From Winogradskyella sp. (GTDB lineage: Bacteria; Bacteroidota; Bacteroidia; Flavobacteriales; Flavobacteriaceae), in assembly GCF_013213835.1 (NCBI RefSeq), contig NZ_JABSSU010000004.1, positions 496,001 through 560,000 of the forward strand: DNA of 64,000 nt. Direction: 5' to 3'. A model generated the notes under the pieces. It was not told the origin of the DNA, searched no databases, and was given only the letters and a program-made list of their open reading frames with translations. The position numbers and the translations under genes are program-made. Each line of letters begins with the position of its first letter. The stretch's first letter is position 1. Of the stretch, positions 55,830 through 64,000 are shown piece by piece.

Positions 55830-57194
55830 ATGGAATATAAAATTTCAAGTAAATTAAGAATAGTTGCAATCGTTATGATAGTTCTTGGACTATTGGGCGT
55901 AGTTGCTGGATTCAATAGTGCTTACAGTGTAACTGAAGATAATATTTCTGAAGTTTTAGCTGCAGAACATCATGACGGTCATGGTCATGGTGACGCTCAC
56001 GCAGCAGATGCTCACGGTCATCATGGGCATGATGATGCACACGCCGATCATCACGGTGAAGACGCAGCTCATGGTAAATTAACTCACCATGAGGAGCACG
56101 CTTTACATCAAATTCATAACAGACCATACTCTGCGTTGTACGTAGGGGCATTTTTCTTCTTTATGATTGCTTTAGGTGTATTAGCGTTTTACGCAATACA
56201 ATATGCTGCGCAAGCAGGTTGGTCACCAGTATTGTTTAGAGTTATGGAAGGTATTACATCTTATGTCTTACCTGGTGGTTTAATAGTGTTAGCAATTGCC
56301 TTTGTAGCAGATAGTCATATATTTATTTGGCTAAAAGAAGGTGTAACTGTAGAGGGTCATGAGAACTATGATAAACTAGTTGCAGGTAAGTCTGGTTGGT
56401 TAAATAAAACAGGTTTCTTTGTAAGAGGAATTATTTTCCTTGCTGGTTGGTCTTTATATAGATTCTTCTCAAGAAAATTCTCAATCGCTCAAGATAGTGC
56501 AGATGATAACAGAAACTTCAAAAAGAACTTTAGAATCTCAGCAGCATTCTTAGTATTCTATATCTATACAGAATCTATGATGTCTTGGGATTGGATTATG
56601 AGTGTTGACCCACACTGGTTTAGTACTTTATTTGGATGGTATGTGTTTGCAAGTATGTTTGTAAGTGGTATCACTGTAATTGCAATGATCACAATTTATT
56701 TGAAATCTAAAGGTTTATTAGAATTTGTTAACGATAGCCATATTCATGATTTAGCTAAATTTATGTTTGGTATTAGTGTTTTTTGGACATATTTATGGTT
56801 CTCACAATTCATGTTAATTTGGTATTCTAATATTCCGGAAGAAGTAACATATTTCGTTACACGTATTGAGCACTATAAATTACCTTTCTTCGGAATGTTA
56901 GCAATGAATTTTATTTTCCCACTGTTACTATTAATGAATAGTGATTATAAGAGAATCAACTGGTTTGTTGTAATGGCAGGTATAGTAATTTTATGTGGTC
57001 ACTACTTAGATGTTTTCAATTGGATAATGCCAGCTACTGTAATTGAAAGATGGTATATTGGATTACCAGAAATAGGTTCCATCTTATTATTTGGTGGTTT
57101 ATTCTTGCTAGTTGTGTTTACAGCTCTAAGTAAGGCTCCATTGTTAGCTAAAGGAAACCCATTTATGAAGGAAAGTGAACATTTCCATTATTAA
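55830..57194 (+). CDS. actF: alternative complex III subunit ActF with His-rich loop
   Basis: 454 residues, about ten membrane helices. ActF resembles a second NrfD-like module and pairs with ActC. Segments such as ESMMSWDWIMSVDPHWFSTLFG and FWTYLWFSQFMLIWYSNIPEE are typical. Residues 47-96, between the first two helices, contain 18 histidines among 50 residues. His-rich loops are known on this subunit in Bacteroidota, but a metal role is unproven. 22 bases after actE and 23 before coxB. Confidence 0.93.
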   Translation: MEYKISSKLRIVAIVMIVLGLLGVVAGFNSAYSVTEDNISEVLAAEHHDGHGHGDAHAADAHGHHGHDDAHADHHGEDAAHGKLTHHEEHALHQIHNRPYSALYVGAFFFFMIALGVLAFYAIQYAAQAGWSPVLFRVMEGITSYVLPGGLIVLAIAFVADSHIFIWLKEGVTVEGHENYDKLVAGKSGWLNKTGFFVRGIIFLAGWSLYRFFSRKFSIAQDSADDNRNFKKNFRISAAFLVFYIYTESMMSWDWIMSVDPHWFSTLFGWYVFASMFVSGITVIAMITIYLKSKGLLEFVNDSHIHDLAKFMFGISVFWTYLWFSQFMLIWYSNIPEEVTYFVTRIEHYKLPFFGMLAMNFIFPLLLLMNSDYKRINWFVVMAGIVILCGHYLDVFNWIMPATVIERWYIGLPEIGSILLFGGLFLLVVFTALSKAPLLAKGNPFMKESEHFHY

Positions 57195-57217
57195 TTTAAA
57201 AAAGAACAGAAACGATA

Positions 57218-58282
57218 ATGACTGCTTTATTAACAATTTTATTAGTAACTTTTGTAGCCGTTGCCATTTGGCAATTAATAAAGATATTTGATTTAGCTCA
57301 AGTAGGTGAGTCTAACTCAGCAGTAGCCACTGATAAAGACAATAAAATTAATGGTTATTTAATGTTGGCTTTTTTAGCCTTCATATATATCATTACAATA
57401 GTATGTATTTGGTATTTGGGTGATTTGCCATTATTATCAAATTCGGCATCTGAGCACGGACCTGATATTGATAATTTAATGATTATCTCATTAGTAATTA
57501 TTTTTATAGTTCAAACCTTCACGCAATTTCTTCTACATTATTTTGCCTATAAGTATAAAGGAGAAAAAGGCAAGAAAGCTCTGTTTTATGCTGATAATAA
57601 TACATTAGAAGCAATTTGGACAGGTATTCCGGTAGTAGTTCTAGCTGGTTTAATTATTTATGGATTATTTACTTGGAATGATATCATGAATGTGGACAAG
57701 GAAGAAGATCCTTTAGTAGTTGAATTATATGCTCAACAATTTAACTGGAAAGCAAGATATGCTGGTTCAGACAACGTACTTGGTAAGGCTAATGTTAGGC
57801 TGATTGATTTAGATAAGGCTAATATACTTGGTGTAGATGAGGATGATCCAAATGCACAAGACGATGTAGTAGTTACCGAATTACATTTACCAAAGGGTCG
57901 TCCTGTATTGTTTAAGATGAGATCTCAAGACGTACTTCATTCAGCTTACATGCCTCATTTTAGAGCACAGATGAATTGTGTTCCAGGTATGGTTACGCAG
58001 TTCGCTTTTACACCAACTGTAACAACAGCTGAAATGAGACAAAATCCTGATATGCAGGATAAAGTCAAAAATATTAATAATATTAGAGTTGAGAAAAGTA
58101 AGGCATTGATGGCGGAAGACGAAGAAGGTCTAGATCCATATGAGTTCGATTACTTACTATTATGTAATAAGATTTGTGGTAAGTCTCATTATAATATGCA
58201 AATGAAGATTGTAGTGGAGACGGAGGAAGAATTTAATGCATGGATGAGTGAGCAAAAGACATTTGCAAACTCGTTAAATTAA
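57218..58282 (+). CDS. coxB: cytochrome c oxidase subunit II
   Basis: 354 residues. Two or three N-terminal membrane helices (to about 150) are followed by the CuA domain. The first ligand set is near VLHSAYMPHFRAQMNCVPG, and the final block has Cys316, Cys320, His324 and Met327 in LCNKICGKSHYNM, all CuA ligands. No cytochrome c domain is fused at the C-terminus, so electrons must come from ActA/ActE or another cytochrome. Follows actF directly, as in other Bacteroidota. Confidence 0.95.
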   Translation: MTALLTILLVTFVAVAIWQLIKIFDLAQVGESNSAVATDKDNKINGYLMLAFLAFIYIITIVCIWYLGDLPLLSNSASEHGPDIDNLMIISLVIIFIVQTFTQFLLHYFAYKYKGEKGKKALFYADNNTLEAIWTGIPVVVLAGLIIYGLFTWNDIMNVDKEEDPLVVELYAQQFNWKARYAGSDNVLGKANVRLIDLDKANILGVDEDDPNAQDDVVVTELHLPKGRPVLFKMRSQDVLHSAYMPHFRAQMNCVPGMVTQFAFTPTVTTAEMRQNPDMQDKVKNINNIRVEKSKALMAEDEEGLDPYEFDYLLLCNKICGKSHYNMQMKIVVETEEEFNAWMSEQKTFANSLN

Positions 58283-58319
58283 TTATTTAAGAATCATTTT
58301 AAGAAATAGATAAGAGAAT

Positions 58320-60107
58320 ATGTCAGCAACAGTAGATACACACGATCACGACGTGCATCATCACAAGGAGACTTTTGTGACTAAGTATATATTTAGTCAA
58401 GATCATAAAATGATTGCAAAACAGTATTTAATTACTGGTGTAATTGTTATGGGTATAATAGGGATTTTAATGTCACTATTAATACGTATGCAGATTGCTT
58501 GGCCTGAAGAGCAAAATGCAGTATTCAAAGCATTATTAGGTAAATGGGCACCAGAAGGTGTCATGGACGCAGATATATATCTGGCATTAGTAACGATACA
58601 TGGTACCATTATGGTATTCTTTGTGCTTACAGCCGGATTAAGTGGAACATTTAGTAACTTATTAATTCCATTGCAGATTGGTGCAAGAGATATGGCCTCT
58701 GGATTCCTTAATATGGTATCATATTGGTTATTCTTCGTGTCTTGTGTAATAATGGTATTGTCTTTCTTTGTAGAGACTGGGCCAGCAGCTGCCGGTTGGA
58801 CAATTTATCCACCGCTTTCTGCATTACCAATGGCTCAGCCAGGTTCTGGTGCAGGTATGACAATGTGGTTAGTATCAATGGCAATCTTTATTGCGTCGTC
58901 CTTACTAGGATCGTTAAATTACATTGTAACAGTATTAAATTTAAGAACTAAAGGTATGTCAATGACAAGAATGCCATTAACAATTTGGGCATTCTTTGTT
59001 ACAGCTATTATTGGTGTGATTTCTTTCCCAGTATTACTTTCAGCAGCCTTATTGTTAATTATGGATAGAAGCTTTGGTACATCATTCTTTTTATCTGATA
59101 TTTTCATTCAAGGTGAGGTATTACATTATCAAGGTGGTTCACCAGTTTTGTTTGAGCACTTATTCTGGTTTTTAGGTCATCCTGAAGTGTATATTGTATT
59201 ATTACCTGCTTTAGGTATTACTTCAGAAGTGATAGCAACCAACTCAAGAAAACCAATTTTTGGTTACAGAGCAATGATTATGTCTATCATAGCTATCGCA
59301 TTCTTATCAACGATTGTATGGGGTCACCACATGTTTATCTCAGGAATGAATCCGTTCTTAGGTTCTGTTTTTACTTTTACTACCTTATTAATTGCCATTC
59401 CATCTGCTGTAAAGGCGTTTAATTATATTACAACATTGTGGAAAGGAAACCTTCAGATGAATCCAGCGATGCTATTCTCAATAGGTTTAGTTTCAACATT
59501 CATTACAGGTGGTTTGACAGGTATTATTTTAGGGGATAGTGCATTAGATATTAATGTACACGATACGTACTTCGTGGTAGCACATTTCCACTTAGTAATG
59601 GGTATATCGGCGTTATATGGTGTGTTTGCTGGTGTCTATCACTGGTTCCCGAAAATGTTCGGAAGAATGATGAATAAAAATTTGGGTTACATTCATTTTT
59701 GGATAACAGCAGTTGGTGCGTATGGTGTATTTTTCCCAATGCATTTTATTGGTATGGCAGGTTTACCACGTCGTTATTATACCAACTCAAATTTCCCCTT
59801 ATTCGATGATACAACTGATACTCAAGTAGTGATAACAGTGTTTGCTCTTATTGCAGGTTCAGTGCAGTTGGTATTCTTATATAATTTTATTAGTAGTATT
59901 TTCTATGGTAAGAAAGCTGAGAAGAATCCATGGCGATCTACAACATTAGAATGGACTACACCGGTGGAACATATGCATGGAAATTGGCCTGGGGAAATTC
60001 CTCATGTATATAGATGGCCTTATGACTATAGTAAGCCAGGTCATGATGAAGATTTTGTTCCTCAAACGGTACCTTTAAAAGAAGGTGAAGAAGAACTTCA
60101 ACACTAG
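58320..60107 (+). CDS. coxA: cytochrome c oxidase subunit I
   Basis: 595 residues, about 12 membrane helices. It reduces O2 to water and pumps protons. The haem-copper site is intact: His287-Pro-Glu-Val-Tyr291 (cross-linked His-Tyr), GHHMF copper ligands and HDTYFVVAHFHLVM haem ligands. Presence of the Tyr in HPEVY marks the A-type family. The N-terminus is His/Asp-rich (THDHDVHHHKE). The subunit III gene is not in this operon, and no fusion to it is seen. A terminator follows. Confidence 0.97.
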   Translation: MSATVDTHDHDVHHHKETFVTKYIFSQDHKMIAKQYLITGVIVMGIIGILMSLLIRMQIAWPEEQNAVFKALLGKWAPEGVMDADIYLALVTIHGTIMVFFVLTAGLSGTFSNLLIPLQIGARDMASGFLNMVSYWLFFVSCVIMVLSFFVETGPAAAGWTIYPPLSALPMAQPGSGAGMTMWLVSMAIFIASSLLGSLNYIVTVLNLRTKGMSMTRMPLTIWAFFVTAIIGVISFPVLLSAALLLIMDRSFGTSFFLSDIFIQGEVLHYQGGSPVLFEHLFWFLGHPEVYIVLLPALGITSEVIATNSRKPIFGYRAMIMSIIAIAFLSTIVWGHHMFISGMNPFLGSVFTFTTLLIAIPSAVKAFNYITTLWKGNLQMNPAMLFSIGLVSTFITGGLTGIILGDSALDINVHDTYFVVAHFHLVMGISALYGVFAGVYHWFPKMFGRMMNKNLGYIHFWITAVGAYGVFFPMHFIGMAGLPRRYYTNSNFPLFDDTTDTQVVITVFALIAGSVQLVFLYNFISSIFYGKKAEKNPWRSTTLEWTTPVEHMHGNWPGEIPHVYRWPYDYSKPGHDEDFVPQTVPLKEGEEELQH

Positions 60108-60141
60108 AGAAAAATTAACTGATATTGAGTTATTATAATAT

Positions 60142-60171
60142 AAAGCCTTTCAAATTATTGAAAGGCTTTTT
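60142..60171 (+). terminator. intrinsic terminator of the act-cox operon
   Basis: AAAGCCTTTCAA (60142-60153) and TTGAAAGGCTTT (60158-60169) pair perfectly around ATTA and are followed by T. It lies 34 bases after coxA and only 4 bases before the ruvB -7 element. Confidence 0.92.
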
Positions 60172-60174
60172 CGT

Positions 60175-60182
60175 TATATTTG
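60175..60182 (+). promoter_or_regulatory. -7 element immediately before ruvB
   Basis: TATATTTG matches TAnnTTTG and ends 4 bases before the ruvB ATG, so transcription would start at or next to the start codon. Confidence 0.5.
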
Positions 60183-60186
60183 AATT

Positions 60187-61209
60187 ATGAACGAAAACTT
60201 AGATCCAACAACTAATAATTTCTCATCTGATGAGTTTGATGTAGAGAAACAATTACGACCCCTATCCTTTGATGATTTTACTGGTCAAGATCAGGTGTTG
60301 GAAAATCTTCAAGTTTTTGTGAAAGCCGCTAACTTACGTGATGAAGCGTTAGATCATACTTTGTTCCATGGTCCACCTGGTCTTGGAAAAACTACTTTAG
60401 CACATATTCTTGCAAGTGAATTAAATGTTGGAATTAAAGTAACTTCTGGACCAGTATTGGATAAGCCAGGCGATCTAGCAGGATTATTAACTAATCTTGA
60501 TGAACGTGATGTTTTGTTTATAGATGAAATTCACCGTTTAAGTCCAATTGTAGAAGAATACTTGTATTCAGCAATGGAAGACTACAAGATTGATATTATG
60601 ATAGAAACTGGACCAAATGCTCGTACAGTTCAAATCAATCTAAATCCTTTTACTTTAGTAGGTGCTACAACACGCTCTGGATTATTAACATCACCAATGC
60701 GTGCACGTTTTGGTATTCAAAGTAGACTTCAATATTATAATACTGAATTATTAACTAACATAGTACAGCGTAGTGCTTCAATTTTAGATGTACCAATTTC
60801 TATGGAAGCTGCTATAGAAATAGCAGGTCGTAGTCGAGGAACACCACGTATCGCTAATGCACTTCTTAGACGTGTTAGAGATTTTGCTCAGATTAAAGGT
60901 AATGGAAGTATTGATATTAAGATTTCAAAATTTGCGTTAGAAGCATTAAATGTAGATGCCCATGGCTTAGATGAGATGGATAATAAAATACTGTCTACAA
61001 TTATAGATAAGTTTAAAGGTGGTCCAGTTGGTATTACAACTTTAGCAACTGCAGTAAGTGAGAGTCCAGAAACTATTGAAGAGGTTTATGAACCATTTTT
61101 AATTCAACAAGGATTTATCATGAGAACACCTCGAGGAAGGGAAGTTACAGAATTAGCTTATAAACATTTAGGTAAAATAAAAGGACCAACACAAGGTGGT
61201 TTGTTCTAG
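60187..61209 (+). CDS. ruvB: Holliday junction branch migration helicase RuvB
   Basis: 340 residues. RuvB hexamers drive branch migration with RuvA during recombination. All AAA+ motifs are visible: Walker [10 protein letters not shown], Walker [10 protein letters not shown], sensor 1 GATTRSG, the arginine-finger stretch SPMRARFG and sensor 2 [19 protein letters not shown], then the winged-helix C-terminus. ATG 60187 gives the normal length. The P450 gene starts 43 bases later and may be co-transcribed. Confidence 0.98.
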   Translation: MNENLDPTTNNFSSDEFDVEKQLRPLSFDDFTGQDQVLENLQVFVKAANLRDEALDHTLFHGPPGLGKTTLAHILASELNVGIKVTSGPVLDKPGDLAGLLTNLDERDVLFIDEIHRLSPIVEEYLYSAMEDYKIDIMIETGPNARTVQINLNPFTLVGATTRSGLLTSPMRARFGIQSRLQYYNTELLTNIVQRSASILDVPISMEAAIEIAGRSRGTPRIANALLRRVRDFAQIKGNGSIDIKISKFALEALNVDAHGLDEMDNKILSTIIDKFKGGPVGITTLATAVSESPETIEEVYEPFLIQQGFIMRTPRGREVTELAYKHLGKIKGPTQGGLF

Positions 61210-61252
61210 CTAACTGTCGTTTTGAAGTTATTTGTTTCTAAAATATTTTCAA

Positions 61253-62587
61253 ATGAAAGACGTGTCTAACATACCAATTGTACCTATGTCTCAGTTTTTG
61301 AGACATGCTTTTGATATTCTTAAAAATCCTTTGCCTTTTCATCATAAGAAATTCTCTGAAAATGGTGACTTATTTTGTTTGAGCATAGGATTTAAAACCA
61401 AGGTATTCTTTTGTCGTAATGTTGCTTTTCTTGAGTATGTGTTAAAGAAGAATCAAAGAAATTATAAGAAATCAAAAATACAAACAGAAGATATTTCAAA
61501 ATACGTTGGTAAAGGCTTATTAACGATTGAAGGTGATCATTGGAGAACGCAACGTAAATTAATTCAACCTGCATTTCACAAAAAACAACTACACTTATTG
61601 TTAGATAAGATTAAGGAAGCAATAACAGAAGAATATGAAAAGCTACCTTTAGGAAAAACAATAGATGTATTTCCGATTTTTAATGATTTAGCCTTTAAAA
61701 CAGTAGTGAATTCCTTGTTTAGTAATGCAGCAACTAATGAAGATATTAAACGGTTACAATTTATCACCGAAGAAAATCAGAAGATGCTCATAAAAGAGTT
61801 AAGACAACCCTATTTAGGTTGGTGGTTTTCGGCCAGTGGAAAAATTAAAAAGCACCTAAATTTTTCTGAAGAAGCCAAGCAAATTTTAAAGCGTATTGTT
61901 GATGAACGTAAATCTTCAGGTAAACGATTTAATGACTTATTAGATATGCTATTAGATGCTAGATATGAAGACGGAAGTGCAATGGATGAGGATCAGTTAA
62001 TTGATGAGATACTTATTTTATTCTTGGCAGGTCATGAAACCACTGCAAATGCACTGACATTTACATTTCAATTGTTAGCAAAACACCAAGATTGGCAAGA
62101 AAGGATATATCAAGAACGTTCAAGTATTAAAAAGGAGTCAGAAGAGGTTATGAACTTGGTGATGAGATCTAAAGTTTGTCAACAAGTTATAGAGGAATCT
62201 ATGCGATTATATCCACCGGTCTATTTTATAGATCGCGTAAATATTACTGAAGATAGTTTTAATGGGATGACATTTAAACCAGAATCTAATTTGTTATTCT
62301 CCCTTTTCGAGATTCATCGTCATCCAGATCTTTGGGAAAAACCTGAAGCATTTATGCCAGGGCGTTTTTCTGAAGGTGAGAGAAAGTTCTCTTCACAATA
62401 CTTTCCGTTTGGTGCAGGACCTAGAAAGTGTATTGGTAATAATTTCGCTATGTTTGAAATGATCATTGCTGTTAGTGAATTGGTTTTTAAATACAAGATT
62501 AGATCCGAGTTTGATGATATAGAGATATCTCCATTAATTACACTAAAACCAAAAAATGCTTTTTTGAGTTTTGAAGCAAGAGCTTAA
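61253..62587 (+). CDS. cytochrome P450
   Basis: 444 residues from ATG 61253; a TTG seven codons earlier was rejected. A haem monooxygenase: I-helix [12 protein letters not shown] (oxygen activation), EESMRLYPP (ExxR motif), and haem-binding [14 protein letters not shown] with Cys393. There is no membrane anchor, so it is probably soluble and needs separate ferredoxin and reductase. Resembles the bacterial CYP102-like/fatty-acid hydroxylase and class I carotenoid-type P450s, but the substrate cannot be told. Its stop overlaps the queG start (TAATG). Confidence 0.93.
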   Translation: MKDVSNIPIVPMSQFLRHAFDILKNPLPFHHKKFSENGDLFCLSIGFKTKVFFCRNVAFLEYVLKKNQRNYKKSKIQTEDISKYVGKGLLTIEGDHWRTQRKLIQPAFHKKQLHLLLDKIKEAITEEYEKLPLGKTIDVFPIFNDLAFKTVVNSLFSNAATNEDIKRLQFITEENQKMLIKELRQPYLGWWFSASGKIKKHLNFSEEAKQILKRIVDERKSSGKRFNDLLDMLLDARYEDGSAMDEDQLIDEILILFLAGHETTANALTFTFQLLAKHQDWQERIYQERSSIKKESEEVMNLVMRSKVCQQVIEESMRLYPPVYFIDRVNITEDSFNGMTFKPESNLLFSLFEIHRHPDLWEKPEAFMPGRFSEGERKFSSQYFPFGAGPRKCIGNNFAMFEMIIAVSELVFKYKIRSEFDDIEISPLITLKPKNAFLSFEARA

Positions 62588-63510
62588 TGACGAATTCCTC
62601 AAAATATACGCATTTAATTAAATCTGAAGCCAAAAGACTTGGATTCTTATCATGCGGTATTAGTAAAGCCGAATTTCTTGAAGAGGAAGCACCAAGATTA
62701 GAAAAGTGGTTAAACCAAAACATGCATGGTAAAATGCGTTACATGGAGAATCATTTCGACAAACGTCTCGATCCCACGAAACTAGTTGAAGACTCCAAAA
62801 GTGTAGTGTCGTTGTTACTCAATTATTATCCTAGCCAAGAGCAAACAGCTAATAGCTATAAATTGTCTAAATACGCTTATGGTACAGACTACCATTTTGT
62901 GATTAAAGACAAGCTAAAACAACTACTTCACTTTATTAAAGAAGAAATAGGAGATGTTCATGGTAGGGCCTTTGTTGATTCGGCACCAGTTTTAGATAAG
63001 GCTTGGGCTGCAAAATCTGGTCTAGGTTGGATAGGTAAACATAGTAATTTGCTAACCCAAAAAGTAGGTTCATTTTATTTCATAGCAGAGTTAATTATCG
63101 ATTTAGAGTTAGAATACGATCATGCTGTTACAGATCATTGCGGAACTTGTACAGCTTGTATAGATGCATGTCCTACGGAAGCAATTGTAGATCCTTATGT
63201 TGTTGATGGCAGTAAGTGTATTTCTTATTTTACCATTGAATTAAAAGATAATCTGCCTACTGAGTTTAAAGGCAAATTTGATGATTGGATGTTTGGTTGT
63301 GATGTATGTCAAGATGTTTGCCCATGGAACCGATTTAGTAAACCGCATAAGGAACCTTTATTTAATCCACATCCTGAGTTGTTATCCATGACAAAAAAAG
63401 ATTGGGAAGACGTCACTGAAGATACATTTAGAAAGGTGTTTAAAAAATCTGCTGTTAAAAGGACTAAATACGCTGGTTTAATTCGAAATATTCAATTTTT
63501 AAGGGATTAA
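62587..63510 (+). CDS. queG: epoxyqueuosine reductase QueG
   Basis: 307 residues. It reduces epoxyqueuosine to queuosine at the wobble base of tRNA His/Tyr/Asn/Asp, using cobalamin and two 4Fe-4S clusters. Typical segments are [22 protein letters not shown], the clusters [16 protein letters not shown] and [11 protein letters not shown], and a lone Cys in [10 protein letters not shown]. It overlaps the P450 stop by one base, so translation is coupled, though the two reactions have no obvious link. Confidence 0.96.
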   Translation: MTNSSKYTHLIKSEAKRLGFLSCGISKAEFLEEEAPRLEKWLNQNMHGKMRYMENHFDKRLDPTKLVEDSKSVVSLLLNYYPSQEQTANSYKLSKYAYGTDYHFVIKDKLKQLLHFIKEEIGDVHGRAFVDSAPVLDKAWAAKSGLGWIGKHSNLLTQKVGSFYFIAELIIDLELEYDHAVTDHCGTCTACIDACPTEAIVDPYVVDGSKCISYFTIELKDNLPTEFKGKFDDWMFGCDVCQDVCPWNRFSKPHKEPLFNPHPELLSMTKKDWEDVTEDTFRKVFKKSAVKRTKYAGLIRNIQFLRD

Positions 63511-63582
63511 AAGTATTTAAAAAGTCTTCACTTTAGTAAAGTTTAATCATTGTGTATATTTACCGTTTAATAAAATGAGAGA

Positions 63583-64000
63583 ATGAGCAAAGATAGTAAG
63601 CGAATAGAAGCTTTGGTTTACCATGCAAAACCCAAACCAGGAAAGATAAAAGTTGTACCTACAAAAAAATATACTTCTCAAAGAGATCTTTCTTTGGCAT
63701 ATTCCCCTGGTGTTGCTGAACCTTGTTTAGAAATTGAAAAAGAGGTAGAAAATGTGTACAAGTATACCGCAAAAGGAAATCTTGTAGCCGTTATTTCTAA
63801 TGGTACTGCGGTTTTAGGTCTTGGTAATATTGGCCCTGAAGCGTCTAAACCAGTAATGGAAGGTAAAGGGTTACTTTTTAAAATATTTGCAGATATAGAT
63901 GTGTTTGACATTGAGGTAGATACTGAAAATGTCGATGAGTTTATAGAAACAGTAAAAAATATTGCCCCTACTTTCGGCGGAATTAATCTTGAAGATATAA
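63583..64000 (+). CDS. NADP-dependent malic enzyme, N-terminal fragment
   Basis: About 139 residues from ATG 63583, open to the window end. It reads [21 protein letters not shown], then [51 protein letters not shown], the conserved malic enzyme N-domain. Oxidative decarboxylation of malate to pyruvate gives NADPH. Many bacterial relatives with this start are fused to a phosphotransacetylase domain (MaeB type); the fusion cannot be seen here. An ATG at 63575 is followed by a stop within four codons and was rejected. Confidence 0.93.
   Translation, partial: MSKDSKRIEALVYHAKPKPGKIKVVPTKKYTSQRDLSLAYSPGVAEPCLEIEKEVENVYKYTAKGNLVAVISNGTAVLGLGNIGPEASKPVMEGKGLLFKIFADIDVFDIEVDTENVDEFIETVKNIAPTFGGINLEDI

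Noticed and set aside
63533..63545. Palindrome ACTTTAGTAAAGT after queG as terminator
   Set aside because: Short, AT-only stem with no T-tract; more likely chance or part of the malic enzyme promoter.

Overview
This window is chromosomal DNA from an AT-rich marine-type member of the Bacteroidota, most likely family Flavobacteriaceae; the genus cannot be fixed from the sequence alone. The evidence is a secreted leucine-rich protein with a type IX secretion C-terminal sorting domain, a complete alternative complex III operon followed by cytochrome oxidase genes, a GH92 mannosidase operon, Bacteroidota-only domain families (DUF4412, DUF2723, LruC/DUF4842), and repeated promoters of the TTG-N17..21-TAnnTTTG type. 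No prophage, transposase, CRISPR array or rRNA gene was found. The one tRNA is tRNA-Gln(UUG).

Layout. 1-3.2 kb (minus): rplM-rpsI-rpsB-tsf-pyrH translation cluster, pyrH cut by the window edge. 3.3-5.9 kb (minus): ECF sigma factor, probable anti-sigma factor with a periplasmic TPR domain, Sua5, DUF2200. 6.0-15.7 kb (plus): divergent from the sigma factor, six tightly spaced genes for exported proteins (DUF4412, LRR-T9SS, two paralogous lipoproteins, a small secreted protein, a six-bladed tectonin-like propeller), then an exported TPR-CHAT protease anchored by a C-terminal membrane helix. 15.7-22.3 kb: ABC-F ATPase, YgiQ, DNA polymerase I. 22.6-25.6 kb: convergent histidine kinase and response regulator, and a small secreted protein. 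25.8-33.7 kb: aldehyde dehydrogenase, then a minus-strand N-glycan operon (GH92 mannosidase, lipoprotein, FucP-type transporter, glycosylasparaginase). 34-42 kb: LruC lipoprotein, metallophosphoesterase, cysteine-less thioredoxin-fold protein, polysaccharide deacetylase, DUF2723 membrane protein. 42-48 kb: tRNA-Gln, universal stress protein, rimP-nusA-infB, SPOR protein. 48.4-60.1 kb: actABCDEF-coxBA respiratory operon. 60.2-64 kb: ruvB, cytochrome P450, queG and the start of a malic enzyme gene.

How the parts may work together. The respiratory operon encodes a quinol-oxidising alternative complex III that passes electrons through c-type haems to an aa3-type oxidase. The GH92/asparaginase/transporter operon reads as a pathway that trims mannose from N-glycans and splits the GlcNAc-Asn bond. 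The best candidate for a poorly described system is 4.65-15.67 kb: a sigma factor, a transmembrane TPR regulator, a periplasmic CHAT protease and a set of surface proteins. I infer that they form an envelope-sensing circuit in which the protease or its TPR domain acts on the anti-sigma factor; this is a hypothesis built from domains and gene order, not shown by the sequence itself.

Several start codons were moved from upstream TTG or ATG codons to internal ATGs because of signal peptides, overlapping terminators or family length; each case is noted in its entry.
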